A stretch of DNA of 64,000 bases, from positions 1,547,210 through 1,611,209 of the forward strand of contig NZ_KV917381.1 of the NCBI RefSeq assembly GCF_002019795.1, in the 5' to 3' direction. The notes under the pieces are model-generated. The model saw only the letters and a list, made by a program, of their open reading frames with translations. It was not told the origin of the DNA and searched no databases. This document shows, one piece after another, positions 9,834 to 18,217 of the stretch (its first letter is position 1; every line of letters starts with the position of its first letter). Position numbers and translations under genes: made by a program. This DNA comes from Bacillus alkalicellulosilyticus. Its GTDB lineage: Bacteria > Bacillota > Bacilli > Bacillales > Bacillaceae_F.

Positions 9834-10667
9834 ATGGCGAAGAAAGAACGAATTGATGTTCTGCTAGTGGAACAGGGCTTATTTGAGACAAGAGAGAAAG
9901 CAAAAAGAGCAGTCATGGCTGGATTAGTGTATGTTGAAGAGGAAAGAGTCGATAAGCCTGGCATGAAGCTGGATAGCGACTCAATCTTAACTGTAAAAGG
10001 AAAAACCCTTCCCTATGTCAGTAGGGGAGGATTAAAATTAGAAAAAGCATTAAATGTGTTTGATATGACAGTTGAGGACAAAATCGTTATAGATATTGGA
10101 GCATCAACGGGTGGCTTCACTGATTGCTCTTTGCAAAACGGAGCAAGACATGTGTATGCATTAGATGTTGGTTACAATCAGCTTGCATGGAAGCTTCGTC
10201 AGGATGAACGTGTACATGTAATGGAACGGACAAATTTTAGGTATGTGAAGCCAGAGGACTTACCTTTTGGAATGCCTCAATTTGCGACGATTGATGTTTC
10301 ATTTATTTCGTTGAAACTAATCCTGCCAGTTCTTAAAACGTTATTAGTATCGAATAGCGATGTGGTTGCTCTTGTAAAACCACAATTTGAAGCTGGACGA
10401 GACGATGTTGGTAAAAAAGGAATTGTTCGAGATAAAAAGGTGCATGAACGAGTATTAAACGAAATGGTTCAATTCTCACTTGATACTGGATACAGTGTTA
10501 ACGGAATAGACTTCTCCCCTATAACAGGAGGAGAGGGGAACATTGAGTTTTTGCTACACCTGCATTGGAACGAACAAGAGTCACCAAAGGTGAATGTAGA
10601 GAATGCAACTGAAGAAGTGGTATCAATGGCGCATCACCATTTAAAAGTAAATAATAATGATTCCTAG
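9834..10667 (+). CDS. yqxC: TlyA-family rRNA 2'-O-methyltransferase (YqxC)
   Basis: The 277-residue protein has an N-terminal S4 RNA-binding domain (RIDVLLVEQGLFETREKAKRAVMAGLVYV) and an FtsJ-like methyltransferase with DIGASTGGFTDC as SAM loop, then DVSFISLK and LVKPQFEAG. The family is TlyA/HemA, annotated as rRNA (cytidine-2'-O)-methyltransferase; the target in Bacillus is inferred. The start lies two bases after the dxs stop. ahrC and recN follow downstream, as in B. subtilis. Confidence 0.93.
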   Translation: MAKKERIDVLLVEQGLFETREKAKRAVMAGLVYVEEERVDKPGMKLDSDSILTVKGKTLPYVSRGGLKLEKALNVFDMTVEDKIVIDIGASTGGFTDCSLQNGARHVYALDVGYNQLAWKLRQDERVHVMERTNFRYVKPEDLPFGMPQFATIDVSFISLKLILPVLKTLLVSNSDVVALVKPQFEAGRDDVGKKGIVRDKKVHERVLNEMVQFSLDTGYSVNGIDFSPITGGEGNIEFLLHLHWNEQESPKVNVENATEEVVSMAHHHLKVNNNDS

Positions 10668-10674
10668 ACTGCAC

Positions 10675-10708
10675 CCACCAAATGATTTCCGTTTGGTGGT
10701 TTTTTTAT
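10675..10708 (+). terminator. Intrinsic terminator after yqxC
   Basis: CCACCAAA pairs with TTTGGTGG and is followed by eight T residues. Confidence 0.9.
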
Positions 10709-10777
10709 GAACAGCTACAAGGTAGATAGGAATTTGGTATGAATATGTCGAAATGAGAATAGAAAAGGGGGGGTTGT

Positions 10778-11320
10778 ATGTTTAATTCATTGATTATATC
10801 AATTCTTTTAGTTGCGACCTTACAACATCCTAATGAATACTTTAAATATAGGGTACATATATTTGATTCGCAATTAGAGCAAGAAGGAACTTTTATATTA
10901 CTTGAAGATGAGCTTAATGCAGGTAAAGCTGAATTACAATTACCTTATATCGAACATAACCATGCTTATGTACATTCTGTAGATGGAATTACATGGCTGG
11001 AACCTATTTATTCACCATGGCAAACAATTGATAAAGACTTTATGAGACTGTTGGATACAAGAAGATTATTTGAAATAACATATTCTAAGCCCGATGAGTA
11101 TTTTCCAGGTGAGCAAGTAGATCAGAAAATACACCTTTGGGCGGATGGCTTTGGTGGGGGAATGACTGAGGTTAACTCTTTTGAGGAGTTATTTACAATG
11201 TTTGGTGTAGAAAAACAAGTGGATAATCGATTTGTATTTTTTGTGGTATTAGGTAGTTTAATACTTCTTGTAACAACATTATCATTAGTAAAGCGGAGAA
11301 AGAAAGCATTGAAAATATAA
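10778..11320 (+). CDS. Unknown secreted/membrane-anchored protein
   Basis: I do not recognise this 180-residue product. It has a short hydrophobic N-terminus (LIISILLVATL), which may be a signal peptide, a beta-rich acidic extracellular part of about 120 residues, and one C-terminal membrane helix (FVFFVVLGSLILLVTTLSLV) followed by the basic tail KRRKKALKI. The topology would be outside-facing with a cytoplasmic tail. AAAAGGGGGGG lies 6 bases before the ATG. It stands alone between two terminated units, between yqxC and ahrC, where B. subtilis has no gene. Confidence 0.7.
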   Translation: MFNSLIISILLVATLQHPNEYFKYRVHIFDSQLEQEGTFILLEDELNAGKAELQLPYIEHNHAYVHSVDGITWLEPIYSPWQTIDKDFMRLLDTRRLFEITYSKPDEYFPGEQVDQKIHLWADGFGGGMTEVNSFEELFTMFGVEKQVDNRFVFFVVLGSLILLVTTLSLVKRRKKALKI

Positions 11321-11497
11321 AGAAATTAATGTTATCGCAAATTTGTTCATTATTAGAAGTGGTCGAGGAGTATTTATTCATTATTATTAATATTTATTTG
11401 TTTATCTGTATAAAATCAGGTAAGATAAAAGAGGTAGGAATAGAGTCGAAATATGTATTATAAGGCATTTTTAACTATATGATAAAAGGTGATAATA

Positions 11498-11947
11498 ATG
11501 AATAAAGGACAGCGTCATATTAAAATCCGTGAGATTATAACAAATCAAGAAGTGGAAACACAAGACGATTTAGTCGATTTCCTAAAAAATGCTGGGTATA
11601 ACGTAACGCAAGCAACGGTTTCTCGTGATATTAAAGAACTACACCTTGTGAAGGTGCCAATGGTTGATGGTCGGTATAAATATAGCTTACCAGCAGACCA
11701 ACGTTTTAATCCTTTGCAAAAGTTAAAAAGGTCATTAATGGATAGCTTTGTCAGTATTGACCGTTCTGAAAATCTTATTGTTATGAAAACATTACCCGGT
11801 AATGCAAATGCAGTGGGTGCTTTAATCGATAATTTAGATTGGACAGAAATCATGGGCACCATCTGTGGCGACGATACGATCTTAATTATTTGTAAGCTTA
11901 AAGAAGACACGCCTGTTGTTACGGAACGTTTTTTAGAAATGCTATAA
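11498..11947 (+). CDS. ahrC: Arginine repressor/activator
   Basis: The 149-residue ArgR/AhrC protein has the winged helix DNA-binding half ([29 protein letters not shown]) and the C-terminal arginine-binding trimer domain with [13 protein letters not shown]. It represses arginine synthesis and activates catabolism with arginine as cofactor. AAAGGTG is 6 bases before the ATG at 11498; a GTG at 11489 is less likely. recN begins 15 bases after the stop. Confidence 0.96.
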   Translation: MNKGQRHIKIREIITNQEVETQDDLVDFLKNAGYNVTQATVSRDIKELHLVKVPMVDGRYKYSLPADQRFNPLQKLKRSLMDSFVSIDRSENLIVMKTLPGNANAVGALIDNLDWTEIMGTICGDDTILIICKLKEDTPVVTERFLEML

Positions 11948-11962
11948 AAGGGTGAGGATAAC

Positions 11963-13690
11963 ATGCTGTTAGAATTGTCCATTAAAAACTTTGCGATTAT
12001 TGAAAAACTGACGATTCCATTTGAAAAGGGATTAACTGTCTTTACCGGTGAAACAGGAGCAGGAAAATCAATCATAATTGATGCGATTGGACTATTGGTA
12101 GGTGGACGAGGTTCTTCAGAATTTGTACGCTATGGTACCAATCGGGCTGAAATTGAAGGTCTCTTTTCAGTGAACCTAAGCCATCCCATTGTTGAAAAAA
12201 CAAGAGACCTTGGTATTGATGTAGAAGATGACATGCTTGTACTTCGCAGAGATATTACGGCAAATGGAAAAAGTGTATGTAGGATAAATGGGAAACTCGT
12301 CACCCTTGGGATCCTGCGAGAAATTGGACAAAGCCTGATTGATATTCATGGACAACATGAGCATCAAGTATTAATGCAACCTGAGCATCATTTGTCCCTA
12401 TTAGATGCAATGGCAAAAGAAAAACTTGAACAAACATTAGTCGAGTATCGGGAATTATATACACGCTTTAATCGAATCTCAAAAAAGTTGAAAAACTTGC
12501 TTGAAAATGACCAAGAGTTAGCTCATCGATTAGATTTGTTGCAATATCAATCCCAAGAAATTGAAAAGGCGAATCTTGAACCTGGTGAGGACGAAAGGTT
12601 ACTTGAGGAGAAACATAAGCTAGTCAATGGTGAAAGGCTTTTTAAAGCGATTCAGGATGGTTACAATAGTTTATATGGAGATGGGAAAGCGTTAGATTGG
12701 GTATCGCAAGCTCAATCCTATGTAGAAGAAGCGGCAGATATTGATTCTTCATTACAATCCATTCAAGAGACAGTTGCGAACTGTTTTTATTTATTAGAGG
12801 AGGCTGCGTTCTCCCTACGTAATGAAGCAGAAGGTACCGAATTCGAGCCCGGCAGAATTGATATTGTAGAAAGTCGTTTGAACGAAATTACTCAATTAAA
12901 GCGGAAATACGGATCAACTGTAGCAGAAATTTTAGACTATGCAGTGAAAATTGATGAAGAACAGCAAGCGTTATTACATAAGGATGACCGCATTCAGGAT
13001 TTGGAAGCAGAACAAAAAGAAGTGCTTAAGGACTTAGTGGTAGAAGCACAAGCACTGTCAGCGATTCGAAAGCAGGCTGCTGATAAGCTAATGAATGCGG
13101 TTCATCAAGAGTTAAAAGAGCTTTATATGGATAAGACTAAGTTTGAAATTGCCTGGAGAGAAAATCAATCAGAAAAACACCAAGGGCTTGAGATAAATGG
13201 AGAGTACTTCCGTTTTTCGGACCGTGGAATAGACCAGATTGAGTTTTTGCTTTCAACTAACCCAGGAGAACCACTTAAGCCATTAGCAAAGGTTGCTTCT
13301 GGAGGCGAAATCTCAAGAATTATGTTAGCGATGAAAACCATCTTCTCAGCTTCACAAGGTGTGACTTCTCTTATTTTTGATGAAGTGGACACCGGAGTGA
13401 GCGGTCGCGTCGCTCAAGCGATTGCAGAAAAGATATTAGAAATCTCATTCAATTCTCAGGTGTTTTGTATTACTCATTTGCCGCAAGTGGCAGCGATGGC
13501 CGACCATCATCTATATATTTCAAAATCAGAGGAAAATAAAAGAACTTATACAAAAGTTGAACCTTTGTCTGATGTAAAAAAGGTGGAGGAAATTGCTAGG
13601 ATGATTTCAGGCGTTGAAATGACTGAGCTTACAAAGGAACATGCAAAAGAATTACTACAACAAGCCCAAAAAATAAAAACCAATACTTGA
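11963..13690 (+). CDS. recN: DNA repair protein RecN
   Basis: The 575-residue SMC-like ATPase has Walker A GETGAGKSIII at the N-terminus, long coiled coils (about residues 150-370), and the C-terminal ABC signature ASGGEISRIMLAMK with Walker B SLIFDEVDTGVSG. It gathers at double-strand breaks and helps recombination repair. It follows ahrC with a short gap, the B. subtilis order. Confidence 0.97.
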   Translation: MLLELSIKNFAIIEKLTIPFEKGLTVFTGETGAGKSIIIDAIGLLVGGRGSSEFVRYGTNRAEIEGLFSVNLSHPIVEKTRDLGIDVEDDMLVLRRDITANGKSVCRINGKLVTLGILREIGQSLIDIHGQHEHQVLMQPEHHLSLLDAMAKEKLEQTLVEYRELYTRFNRISKKLKNLLENDQELAHRLDLLQYQSQEIEKANLEPGEDERLLEEKHKLVNGERLFKAIQDGYNSLYGDGKALDWVSQAQSYVEEAADIDSSLQSIQETVANCFYLLEEAAFSLRNEAEGTEFEPGRIDIVESRLNEITQLKRKYGSTVAEILDYAVKIDEEQQALLHKDDRIQDLEAEQKEVLKDLVVEAQALSAIRKQAADKLMNAVHQELKELYMDKTKFEIAWRENQSEKHQGLEINGEYFRFSDRGIDQIEFLLSTNPGEPLKPLAKVASGGEISRIMLAMKTIFSASQGVTSLIFDEVDTGVSGRVAQAIAEKILEISFNSQVFCITHLPQVAAMADHHLYISKSEENKRTYTKVEPLSDVKKVEEIARMISGVEMTELTKEHAKELLQQAQKIKTNT

Positions 13691-13718
13691 AAAGCTGGCC
13701 AATTTAGGCTGGCTTTTT
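13691..13718 (+). terminator. Intrinsic terminator after recN
   Basis: AAAGCTGGCC pairs with GGCTGGCTTT (two G-T pairs) and runs into TTTTT. Confidence 0.75.
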
Positions 13719-13812
13719 ATATGATTAACAGTTATAAATACAACCAAACAAGGCAACATTAGTAGTACAGTAAATATGGAGGTGTGGGCCAGAGGCGAGG
13801 AGAGTGAAATGA

Positions 13813-15129
13813 TTGAAGGCAGATAAAATGAGAAAAGCAATTGGTGCGATTCTCCTTGTTTTTGTAATTAGTATCGGGTTTTCAAAACCTGTACACGAGT
13901 GGTTGAGTATTCCAACTAGTATGGTTCTATTTGAAGGACAAGAAGCGTCTTTATTTCAAGCTCCAGAAAGTACACTAATCTCAGGGTCAACAGAGCAAGA
14001 GGACATAGTTGTATTTAATATGCATACCGAAAGTAATGATCAGATATCAGCTTCATTAGTCGCTGAGAATCAAGGGGATGATACCGTGACTATGGAAGTC
14101 GGGAATTTCCCGGTGAAGAAAATTGATGTTAAGGTGTTACCTGACATTAAAGTCATTCCTGGTGGGCAATCAATCGGTGTAAAACTAAATACAGACGGTG
14201 TTCTAGTTGTTGGTCATCATTTGGTTGATACGGAAGACGGTGAAAAATCACCAGGTGAAATTGCAGGGATTGAAGTTGGTGATATGATAACAAAAATCAA
14301 TGGGAAACCCATTGAAAAGATGAACCAAGTATCATCATTTGTGCAAGAGGCAGGAGAAAATGGCACGAGTCTTTCGATTGAGGTAAAACGTGATAAAGAA
14401 ACTTTAAATAAGGAATTAGTACCGCTTAAAGCCAAAGGAGAACATTCTTACCGATTAGGTTTATATATTCGTGATTCTGCTGCTGGGGTAGGAACGTTAA
14501 CTTTTTATGAACCTAACTCTAAGAAATATGGCGCATTAGGCCATGTGATTTCAGATATTGACACTCAAAAACCAATTGTCGTTCACGATGGTCAAATCAT
14601 TCGCTCATCGGTAACCTCGATTGAAAAAGGAAGTAATGGTGACCCGGGAGAAAAGTTGGCTAGTTTTTCTGAAGAAAGACAGGTTTTAGGGAATATTACT
14701 AAAAATAGTTCATTCGGTATATTTGGGGAATTAACAACACGAAAAATTGAAAACAATGTCCTAGATAAAGAAATGCCGATTGCTATTTCTAGCCAAGTGA
14801 AAGAAGGGCCCGCCAAAATATTAACGGTAGTAGAAGGAGAACAGGTACAAGAGTTTGACATTGAGATTGTGAGCAGTGTACCTCAAAAATTTCCTGCTAC
14901 AAAAGGTCTAGTAATTAAAGTTACTGACCCAAAATTATTAGAGGCTACTGGTGGAATTGTACAGGGCATGAGTGGAAGTCCTATTATCCAAGATGGTCGA
15001 GTGGTAGGAGCAGTGACACATGTTTTTGTTAATGACCCAACAAGTGGCTATGGCTGTCACATTGAGTGGATGTTAGAAGAAGCAGGAATCGATATATATG
15101 GAAAAGAAGGGAAGGCAAAGGCGAGTTAA
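13813..15129 (+). CDS. spoIVB: SpoIVB serine peptidase of the sigma-K checkpoint
   Basis: The 438-residue forespore-secreted protease cleaves SpoIVFA and so triggers pro-sigma-K processing in the mother cell. It has one N-terminal membrane anchor ([15 protein letters not shown]), a PDZ domain (about residues 110-200) and the SA-clan protease domain with GALGHVISD (His) and GMSGSPI (Ser). The TTG start at 13813 has GAGGAG 11 bases upstream and gives an N-terminus that lines up with B. subtilis SpoIVB; an ATG at 13828 is the alternative. A terminator overlaps its stop. Confidence 0.94.
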   Translation: MKADKMRKAIGAILLVFVISIGFSKPVHEWLSIPTSMVLFEGQEASLFQAPESTLISGSTEQEDIVVFNMHTESNDQISASLVAENQGDDTVTMEVGNFPVKKIDVKVLPDIKVIPGGQSIGVKLNTDGVLVVGHHLVDTEDGEKSPGEIAGIEVGDMITKINGKPIEKMNQVSSFVQEAGENGTSLSIEVKRDKETLNKELVPLKAKGEHSYRLGLYIRDSAAGVGTLTFYEPNSKKYGALGHVISDIDTQKPIVVHDGQIIRSSVTSIEKGSNGDPGEKLASFSEERQVLGNITKNSSFGIFGELTTRKIENNVLDKEMPIAISSQVKEGPAKILTVVEGEQVQEFDIEIVSSVPQKFPATKGLVIKVTDPKLLEATGGIVQGMSGSPIIQDGRVVGAVTHVFVNDPTSGYGCHIEWMLEEAGIDIYGKEGKAKAS

Positions 15130-15155
15130 TCAAACTCTTGCCTTGCCTTTTTTCT
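15112..15155 (+). terminator. Terminator overlapping the spoIVB stop
   Basis: AAGGCAAAGGCGAGTT pairs imperfectly with AACTCTTGCCTTGCC, followed by TTTTTTC. The stop codon lies in the loop. Confidence 0.75.
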
Positions 15156-15184
15156 TTTTGGAAGGCTGTTTTCGCTCATTGCTT

Positions 15185-15230
15185 GAGGGTGGGACATAAG
15201 GATAAAAACAACCTTTTGTCCCATCCTCTT
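15185..15230. repeat. Dispersed hairpin repeat family A, copy 1
   Basis: A GAGGGTGGGACATAAGG arm pairs with CCTTTTGTCCCATCCTC. It is preceded by TTCGCTCATTGCTT, a flank shared with the copy at 46259. Together with the spoIVB terminator this is the main content of the spacer up to about 15360. Confidence 0.8.
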
Positions 15231-15380
15231 CGGTCCAATAGCTAGAGCAACAATCTTTGAGAAATGAGACTTTTGGATCAATCAGTTAACGTATAAGCCC
15301 ATTATTTTACAGGAAATTTAAGGAGAAGATAAAGGCATTCAATGATATGATATAAGTATGAAATAAAAACCTAAAGAAAA

Positions 15381-15520
15381 TTCGACAAAAGTACTATTTA
15401 TTTACATTTATGAATCGAAAGTAGTCGAATTTAATATTATAACTTATGTTCATGAAGAAAAACAAGATTTTTTTAAAAAAAATATTAAAATAAAAAAGGA
15501 CATTGGGTTTGTTTGTCGAA
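15381..15520 (+). promoter_or_regulatory. Spo0A control region with two 0A-box-like sites
   Basis: TTCGACA (15381-15387) and TGTCGAA (15514-15520) are opposite-strand matches to the 0A box core TGTCGAA. They lie upstream of and close to the spo0A start and would permit autoregulation. The 15231-15557 stretch is AT-rich and shows no gene; I could not place the sigma-A and sigma-H promoters with confidence. Confidence 0.45.
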
Positions 15521-15557
15521 AGTTTATGACAGACAAATATTTAGAGGAGGACATCGC

Positions 15558-16355
15558 GTGCAAAAAGTTAGAGTATGTGTTGCAGATGATAACCGTGAAT
15601 TAGTAAATTTATTGAATGAGTACATAACAGCTCAGGATGATATGGAGGTAGTTGGTTTAGCATTTAATGGTCAGGAGTGCTTACGCTTACTTGAAGAAAA
15701 GCAACCAGACGTTTTAATATTAGATATTATTATGCCTCATTTAGATGGATTGGCAGTTCTTGAAAAAATGAATCAAGCTAATTTAAAAGGAAATACTAAT
15801 ATTATAATGCTTACAGCTTTCGGGCAAGAAGATGTTACAAAGAAAGCAGTAGACTTAGGGGCCTCATATTATATTTTAAAACCATTTGATATGGATACAT
15901 TAATTGGGAAAATTAGAGAAGTAAGTGGTGCTAAAACAACACCATTTATTCAAAAATCAATTTCATTTACACAAACGGCATTACGTAATGAACCAAAGGA
16001 ATTTAATCTAGATGCAAGCATTACAAACATTATTCATGAAATTGGAGTTCCTGCTCATATCAAAGGATATATGTATTTAAGAGAAGCGATAACAATGGTT
16101 TATAATGACATTGAACTTTTAGGTTCTATCACAAAAGTATTATATCCAGACATTGCAAAGAAATTTAATACAACATCAAGTCGTGTAGAAAGAGCCATCC
16201 GTCATGCCATTGAAGTAGCATGGAGTCGTGGAAATATTGAGTCCATTTCCAGTTTGTTCGGCTATACGGTTAGCCATACAAAAGCGAAACCAACAAATTC
16301 CGAATTTATTGCGATGGTTGCTGATAAGTTACGAATTGAGCATAAAGTTAGCTGA
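15558..16355 (+). CDS. spo0A: Sporulation master response regulator Spo0A
   Basis: The 265-residue protein has a receiver domain (acidic pocket VADDNREL, phosphorylated Asp56 in [13 protein letters not shown], Thr in MLTAFGQE, Lys in LKPFD) and the Spo0A C-terminal DNA-binding domain with the [16 protein letters not shown] recognition helix. Phospho-Spo0A switches on sporulation genes and represses abrB. The GTG at 15558 with AGAGGAGG 8 bases upstream gives the family N-terminus; an in-frame upstream start would add 15 unsupported residues. Confidence 0.97.
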   Translation: MQKVRVCVADDNRELVNLLNEYITAQDDMEVVGLAFNGQECLRLLEEKQPDVLILDIIMPHLDGLAVLEKMNQANLKGNTNIIMLTAFGQEDVTKKAVDLGASYYILKPFDMDTLIGKIREVSGAKTTPFIQKSISFTQTALRNEPKEFNLDASITNIIHEIGVPAHIKGYMYLREAITMVYNDIELLGSITKVLYPDIAKKFNTTSSRVERAIRHAIEVAWSRGNIESISSLFGYTVSHTKAKPTNSEFIAMVADKLRIEHKVS

Positions 16356-16370
16356 AAAGAAGAAGAGTAG

Positions 16371-16413
16371 AGATGCAGAAGGGTACACGCCCTTCCCTGC
16401 ATCTTTTTTTTTT
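16371..16413 (+). terminator. Intrinsic terminator after spo0A
   Basis: AGATGCAG pairs with CTGCATCT around an inner GGG/CCC stem, followed by ten T residues. Confidence 0.9.
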
Positions 16414-16427
16414 ATACAAGATTTAGG

Positions 16428-16456
16428 TTTACAAGGATAAAAAAGGCGGGTATAGC
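16428..16456 (+). promoter_or_regulatory. Predicted promoter of the sda-like gene
   Basis: TTTACA (16428-16433) and TATAGC (16451-16456) are 17 bases apart. I saw no clear DnaA box (TTATNCACA) in the stretch, unlike B. subtilis sda. Confidence 0.4.
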
Positions 16457-16515
16457 ATTATATACTTCAGTAAAAGGAGTTGTTACCCATCCTAGAATAT
16501 GCAAACAAACACACC

Positions 16516-16656
16516 ATGAAGCTAATGAGTGAAGACCAATTGTTAGAGGCGTATAAAACGGCCAATGAGCTCGATTTAGATATTAAATATATTGCGGCGT
16601 TAGCAAATGAATTAATAAGTCGAGACATAGAAATCCCAAAGTTGATTGGAGCATAA
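16516..16656 (+). CDS. sda: Sda-like sporulation checkpoint inhibitor
   Basis: The 46-residue product begins MKLMSEDQLLEAYKTANEL and runs as two helices, DQLLEAYKTANELDL and KYIAALANELISRDIE. Length and pattern (M-K-L-S-x-x-x-L-x-E-x-Y-x-x-A-x-E-L) match Sda, which binds the histidine kinase KinA and blocks phosphate flow to Spo0A when replication is disturbed. No good ribosome site lies directly before the ATG; AAAGGAG at 16473-16479 is too far upstream, so a start inside 16480-16516 (e.g. TTG at 16480) is possible. In this genome it lies next to spo0A, its final target pathway. Confidence 0.75.
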   Translation: MKLMSEDQLLEAYKTANELDLDIKYIAALANELISRDIEIPKLIGA

Positions 16657-16798
16657 ATAACATAACTTCCCACATTAATTAGTGCATACTTACTTTATTT
16701 TATACACTCAAAACTACTGCTTCTTAAGTCCTCTCTGATTTGTATTACATCCATGGCTGAGGTGGAGAATTAATATACAAAAGGATTGGTGATTTTAA

Positions 16799-16975
16799 AT
16801 GAAGTGTAAGCGGTGTAAAGGGTTAACTACGGTTGATTGTGGAACATGTAATGCTGTTGGCATTGAGTATGGACATCAGACATGTAATGACTGCAAAGGA
16901 GAAGGTGTCATTACTTGTCCTACATGTTTTGGAAAAGGTAAGCAAAGTTTGATGGATTGGCTAAAATCAAAGTAA
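16799..16975 (+). CDS. Cysteine-rich DnaJ-type zinc-finger mini-protein
   Basis: This 58-residue frame codes four CxxC pairs: CKRC, CGTC, CNDC and CPTC. The spacing CKRCKG, CNDCKGEG and CPTCFGKG follows the CxxCxGxG pattern of the DnaJ zinc-binding domain, so two zinc ions are likely. It lacks a J domain. A weak AAAGGA stands 13 bases before the ATG. Similar small proteins occur in Bacillaceae; I do not know a function. The coding pattern and perfect cysteine spacing make it a real gene. Confidence 0.75.
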   Translation: MKCKRCKGLTTVDCGTCNAVGIEYGHQTCNDCKGEGVITCPTCFGKGKQSLMDWLKSK

Positions 16976-17108
16976 TTACAAAAATAATCCCATCAGAATA
17001 GCGCGAATGACTATGCACAAAGTCGTCGTGCTTTTTTTAGTTGGGCAGTTTTCTTTTATATTCATATAAAATACCTGTACAATTAAACGAGGAGGGAGAG
17101 AGGAAACG

Positions 17109-17843
17109 ATGAGATATAAATTAATTGCACTTGATATGGATGGTACACTTTTAAATGAACATCATCAGATATCGTCTGTGAACGAACAGGCGATAAAGGA
17201 AGTGCGCGATAAAGGGGTCGAGGTTGTCATTTGTACAGGAAGGTCCATTGTTACCGCTCAGGATTATATTAATCAGTTACAATTATCCTCTTACTTTGTG
17301 ACAGTAAATGGAAGTGAAATATGGCATTGTGAAGAAGGATTAGTTGAACAAACGCATTTACATCAAGACCATGTGACTTTTCTTTGCGATATGAAGAGTA
17401 CATATCAAACAAGGCACTGGGCTGTATCGGTGGATAAAGTATATCGTAATGAGCTTCCCGAAGAAATCAATGACCATAAGTGGTTAAAATTTGGGTTCGA
17501 TTTTGATGACCAAGAAATAAAAAATAGGATGATTGAAGAATTAGAAGTCACGAATTTATTTGAGATAACAAATTCGAGCGATACGAATATTGAAATTAAT
17601 CCAATGGGTGTGAATAAAGCAAAAGCTCTTGAACATGTTTGTGAGTTACTAGGTATTTCGATGAATGAAGTTATTGCAATGGGTGACAGTGTAAACGATT
17701 TAGCAATGATAAAGGCTGTAGGTTGTGGAGTGGCAATGGGAAATGCACAAGCCATTGTCAAGGAATCAGCCGATTATATCACAGACTTAAATACTGAGGA
17801 TGGTGTAGCCAAAGCCATTCAGGAACTAGTTCTTTGCTCATAA
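17109..17843 (+). CDS. Cof-type HAD-superfamily phosphatase
   Basis: The 244-residue protein has HAD motif I LIALDMDGTLLN, motif II CTGRS, the conserved Lys in NKAKALEHV and motif III MGDSVNDLAMI with a C2b-type cap between. The family dephosphorylates sugar phosphates, flavin or PLP-related substrates; the substrate cannot be read from sequence. GGAGGGAGAGAGG precedes the ATG. It is followed, in the same direction, by the bmr leader promoter. Confidence 0.9.
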   Translation: MRYKLIALDMDGTLLNEHHQISSVNEQAIKEVRDKGVEVVICTGRSIVTAQDYINQLQLSSYFVTVNGSEIWHCEEGLVEQTHLHQDHVTFLCDMKSTYQTRHWAVSVDKVYRNELPEEINDHKWLKFGFDFDDQEIKNRMIEELEVTNLFEITNSSDTNIEINPMGVNKAKALEHVCELLGISMNEVIAMGDSVNDLAMIKAVGCGVAMGNAQAIVKESADYITDLNTEDGVAKAIQELVLCS

Positions 17844-17856
17844 TGCAAAAAAAAGA

Positions 17857-17884
17857 TTGACAGATTTGTTAACATACTTATAAT
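17857..17884 (+). promoter_or_regulatory. Strong promoter of the bmr leader
   Basis: TTGACA (17857-17862) and TATAAT (17879-17884), both perfect consensus, are 16 bases apart. Transcription would start near 17891, ahead of the leader peptide. Confidence 0.8.
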
Positions 17885-17925
17885 TAAAAGGTATAAACCA
17901 ATTTTAGGAAAAGGAGGGTCACACC

Positions 17926-17991
17926 ATGCGTCAGATTGTTGTCTTACACTTTAATTTCATATGTTCTTGTGACCCTCTTACTTGCTCTTAG
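17926..17991 (+). CDS. BmrB-like leader peptide
   Basis: A 21-residue frame, MRQIVVLHFNFICSCDPLTCS, starts 7 bases after AAGGAGGG. Its own ribosome site lies in one arm of a hairpin whose other arm is the leader's CDPL codons. Placement before an attenuator and an exporter operon, rather than sequence similarity, supports the role. Confidence 0.7.
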   Translation: MRQIVVLHFNFICSCDPLTCS

Positions 17992-18052
17992 TTAGGTATT
18001 TTAGTTGTTGGTCACATGTTTTGTGACCTCCGCAAGTGTTTATTTTGGTTTT

Positions 18053-18093
18053 AAAGCCAGTATAGCGTGAGTTTACGCTATACTGGCTTTTTT
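18053..18093 (+). terminator. Attenuator terminator before the ABC exporter
   Basis: A 16-bp perfect stem (AAAGCCAGTATAGCGT with its complement) with a 6-base loop is followed by TTTTTT. Confidence 0.9.
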
Positions 18094-18120
18094 GATCTTA
18101 ATGAAATGGAGGGAAAGGAA

Positions 18121-18177
18121 ATGAAACAAATGTACACACATCTAAATTTTTGCAAAAAGAGGCTCGATGGTGGATAA
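18121..18177 (+). CDS. Possible second small ORF before bmrC
   Basis: An 18-residue frame, MKQMYTHLNFCKKRLDGG, is preceded by GGAGGGAAAGGAA with good spacing. It lies between the attenuator and the exporter gene and may help translation of the latter or sense stalled ribosomes. No further support. Confidence 0.35.
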   Translation: MKQMYTHLNFCKKRLDGG

Positions 18178-18217
18178 CGAATTTTATTCACTGTAGATTG
18201 AGGGAGGGATTATTACT

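Larger units (their letters stand above)
17912..18093 (+). promoter_or_regulatory. Ribosome-mediated attenuator of the bmrCD-type operon
   Basis: Four pieces are visible. GAGGGTCAC (17914-17922, including the leader's ribosome site) pairs perfectly with GTGACCCTC (17969-17977) inside the leader ORF. GGTCACA (18010-18016) pairs with TGTGACC (18022-18028). GTGACC at 17969 can also pair with GGTCAC at 18010, an alternative fold. Last comes a terminator of 16 perfect pairs (18053-18068 with 18075-18090) and a T run. A ribosome stalled on the leader would change which pairs form, as known for bmrB-bmrCD in B. subtilis. The switching itself is inferred. Confidence 0.75.

Noticed and set aside
11321-11497. 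ARG box upstream of ahrC
   Set aside because: The TATTTATTCATTATTATT stretch is only AT-rich similarity and cannot be told from background by eye.
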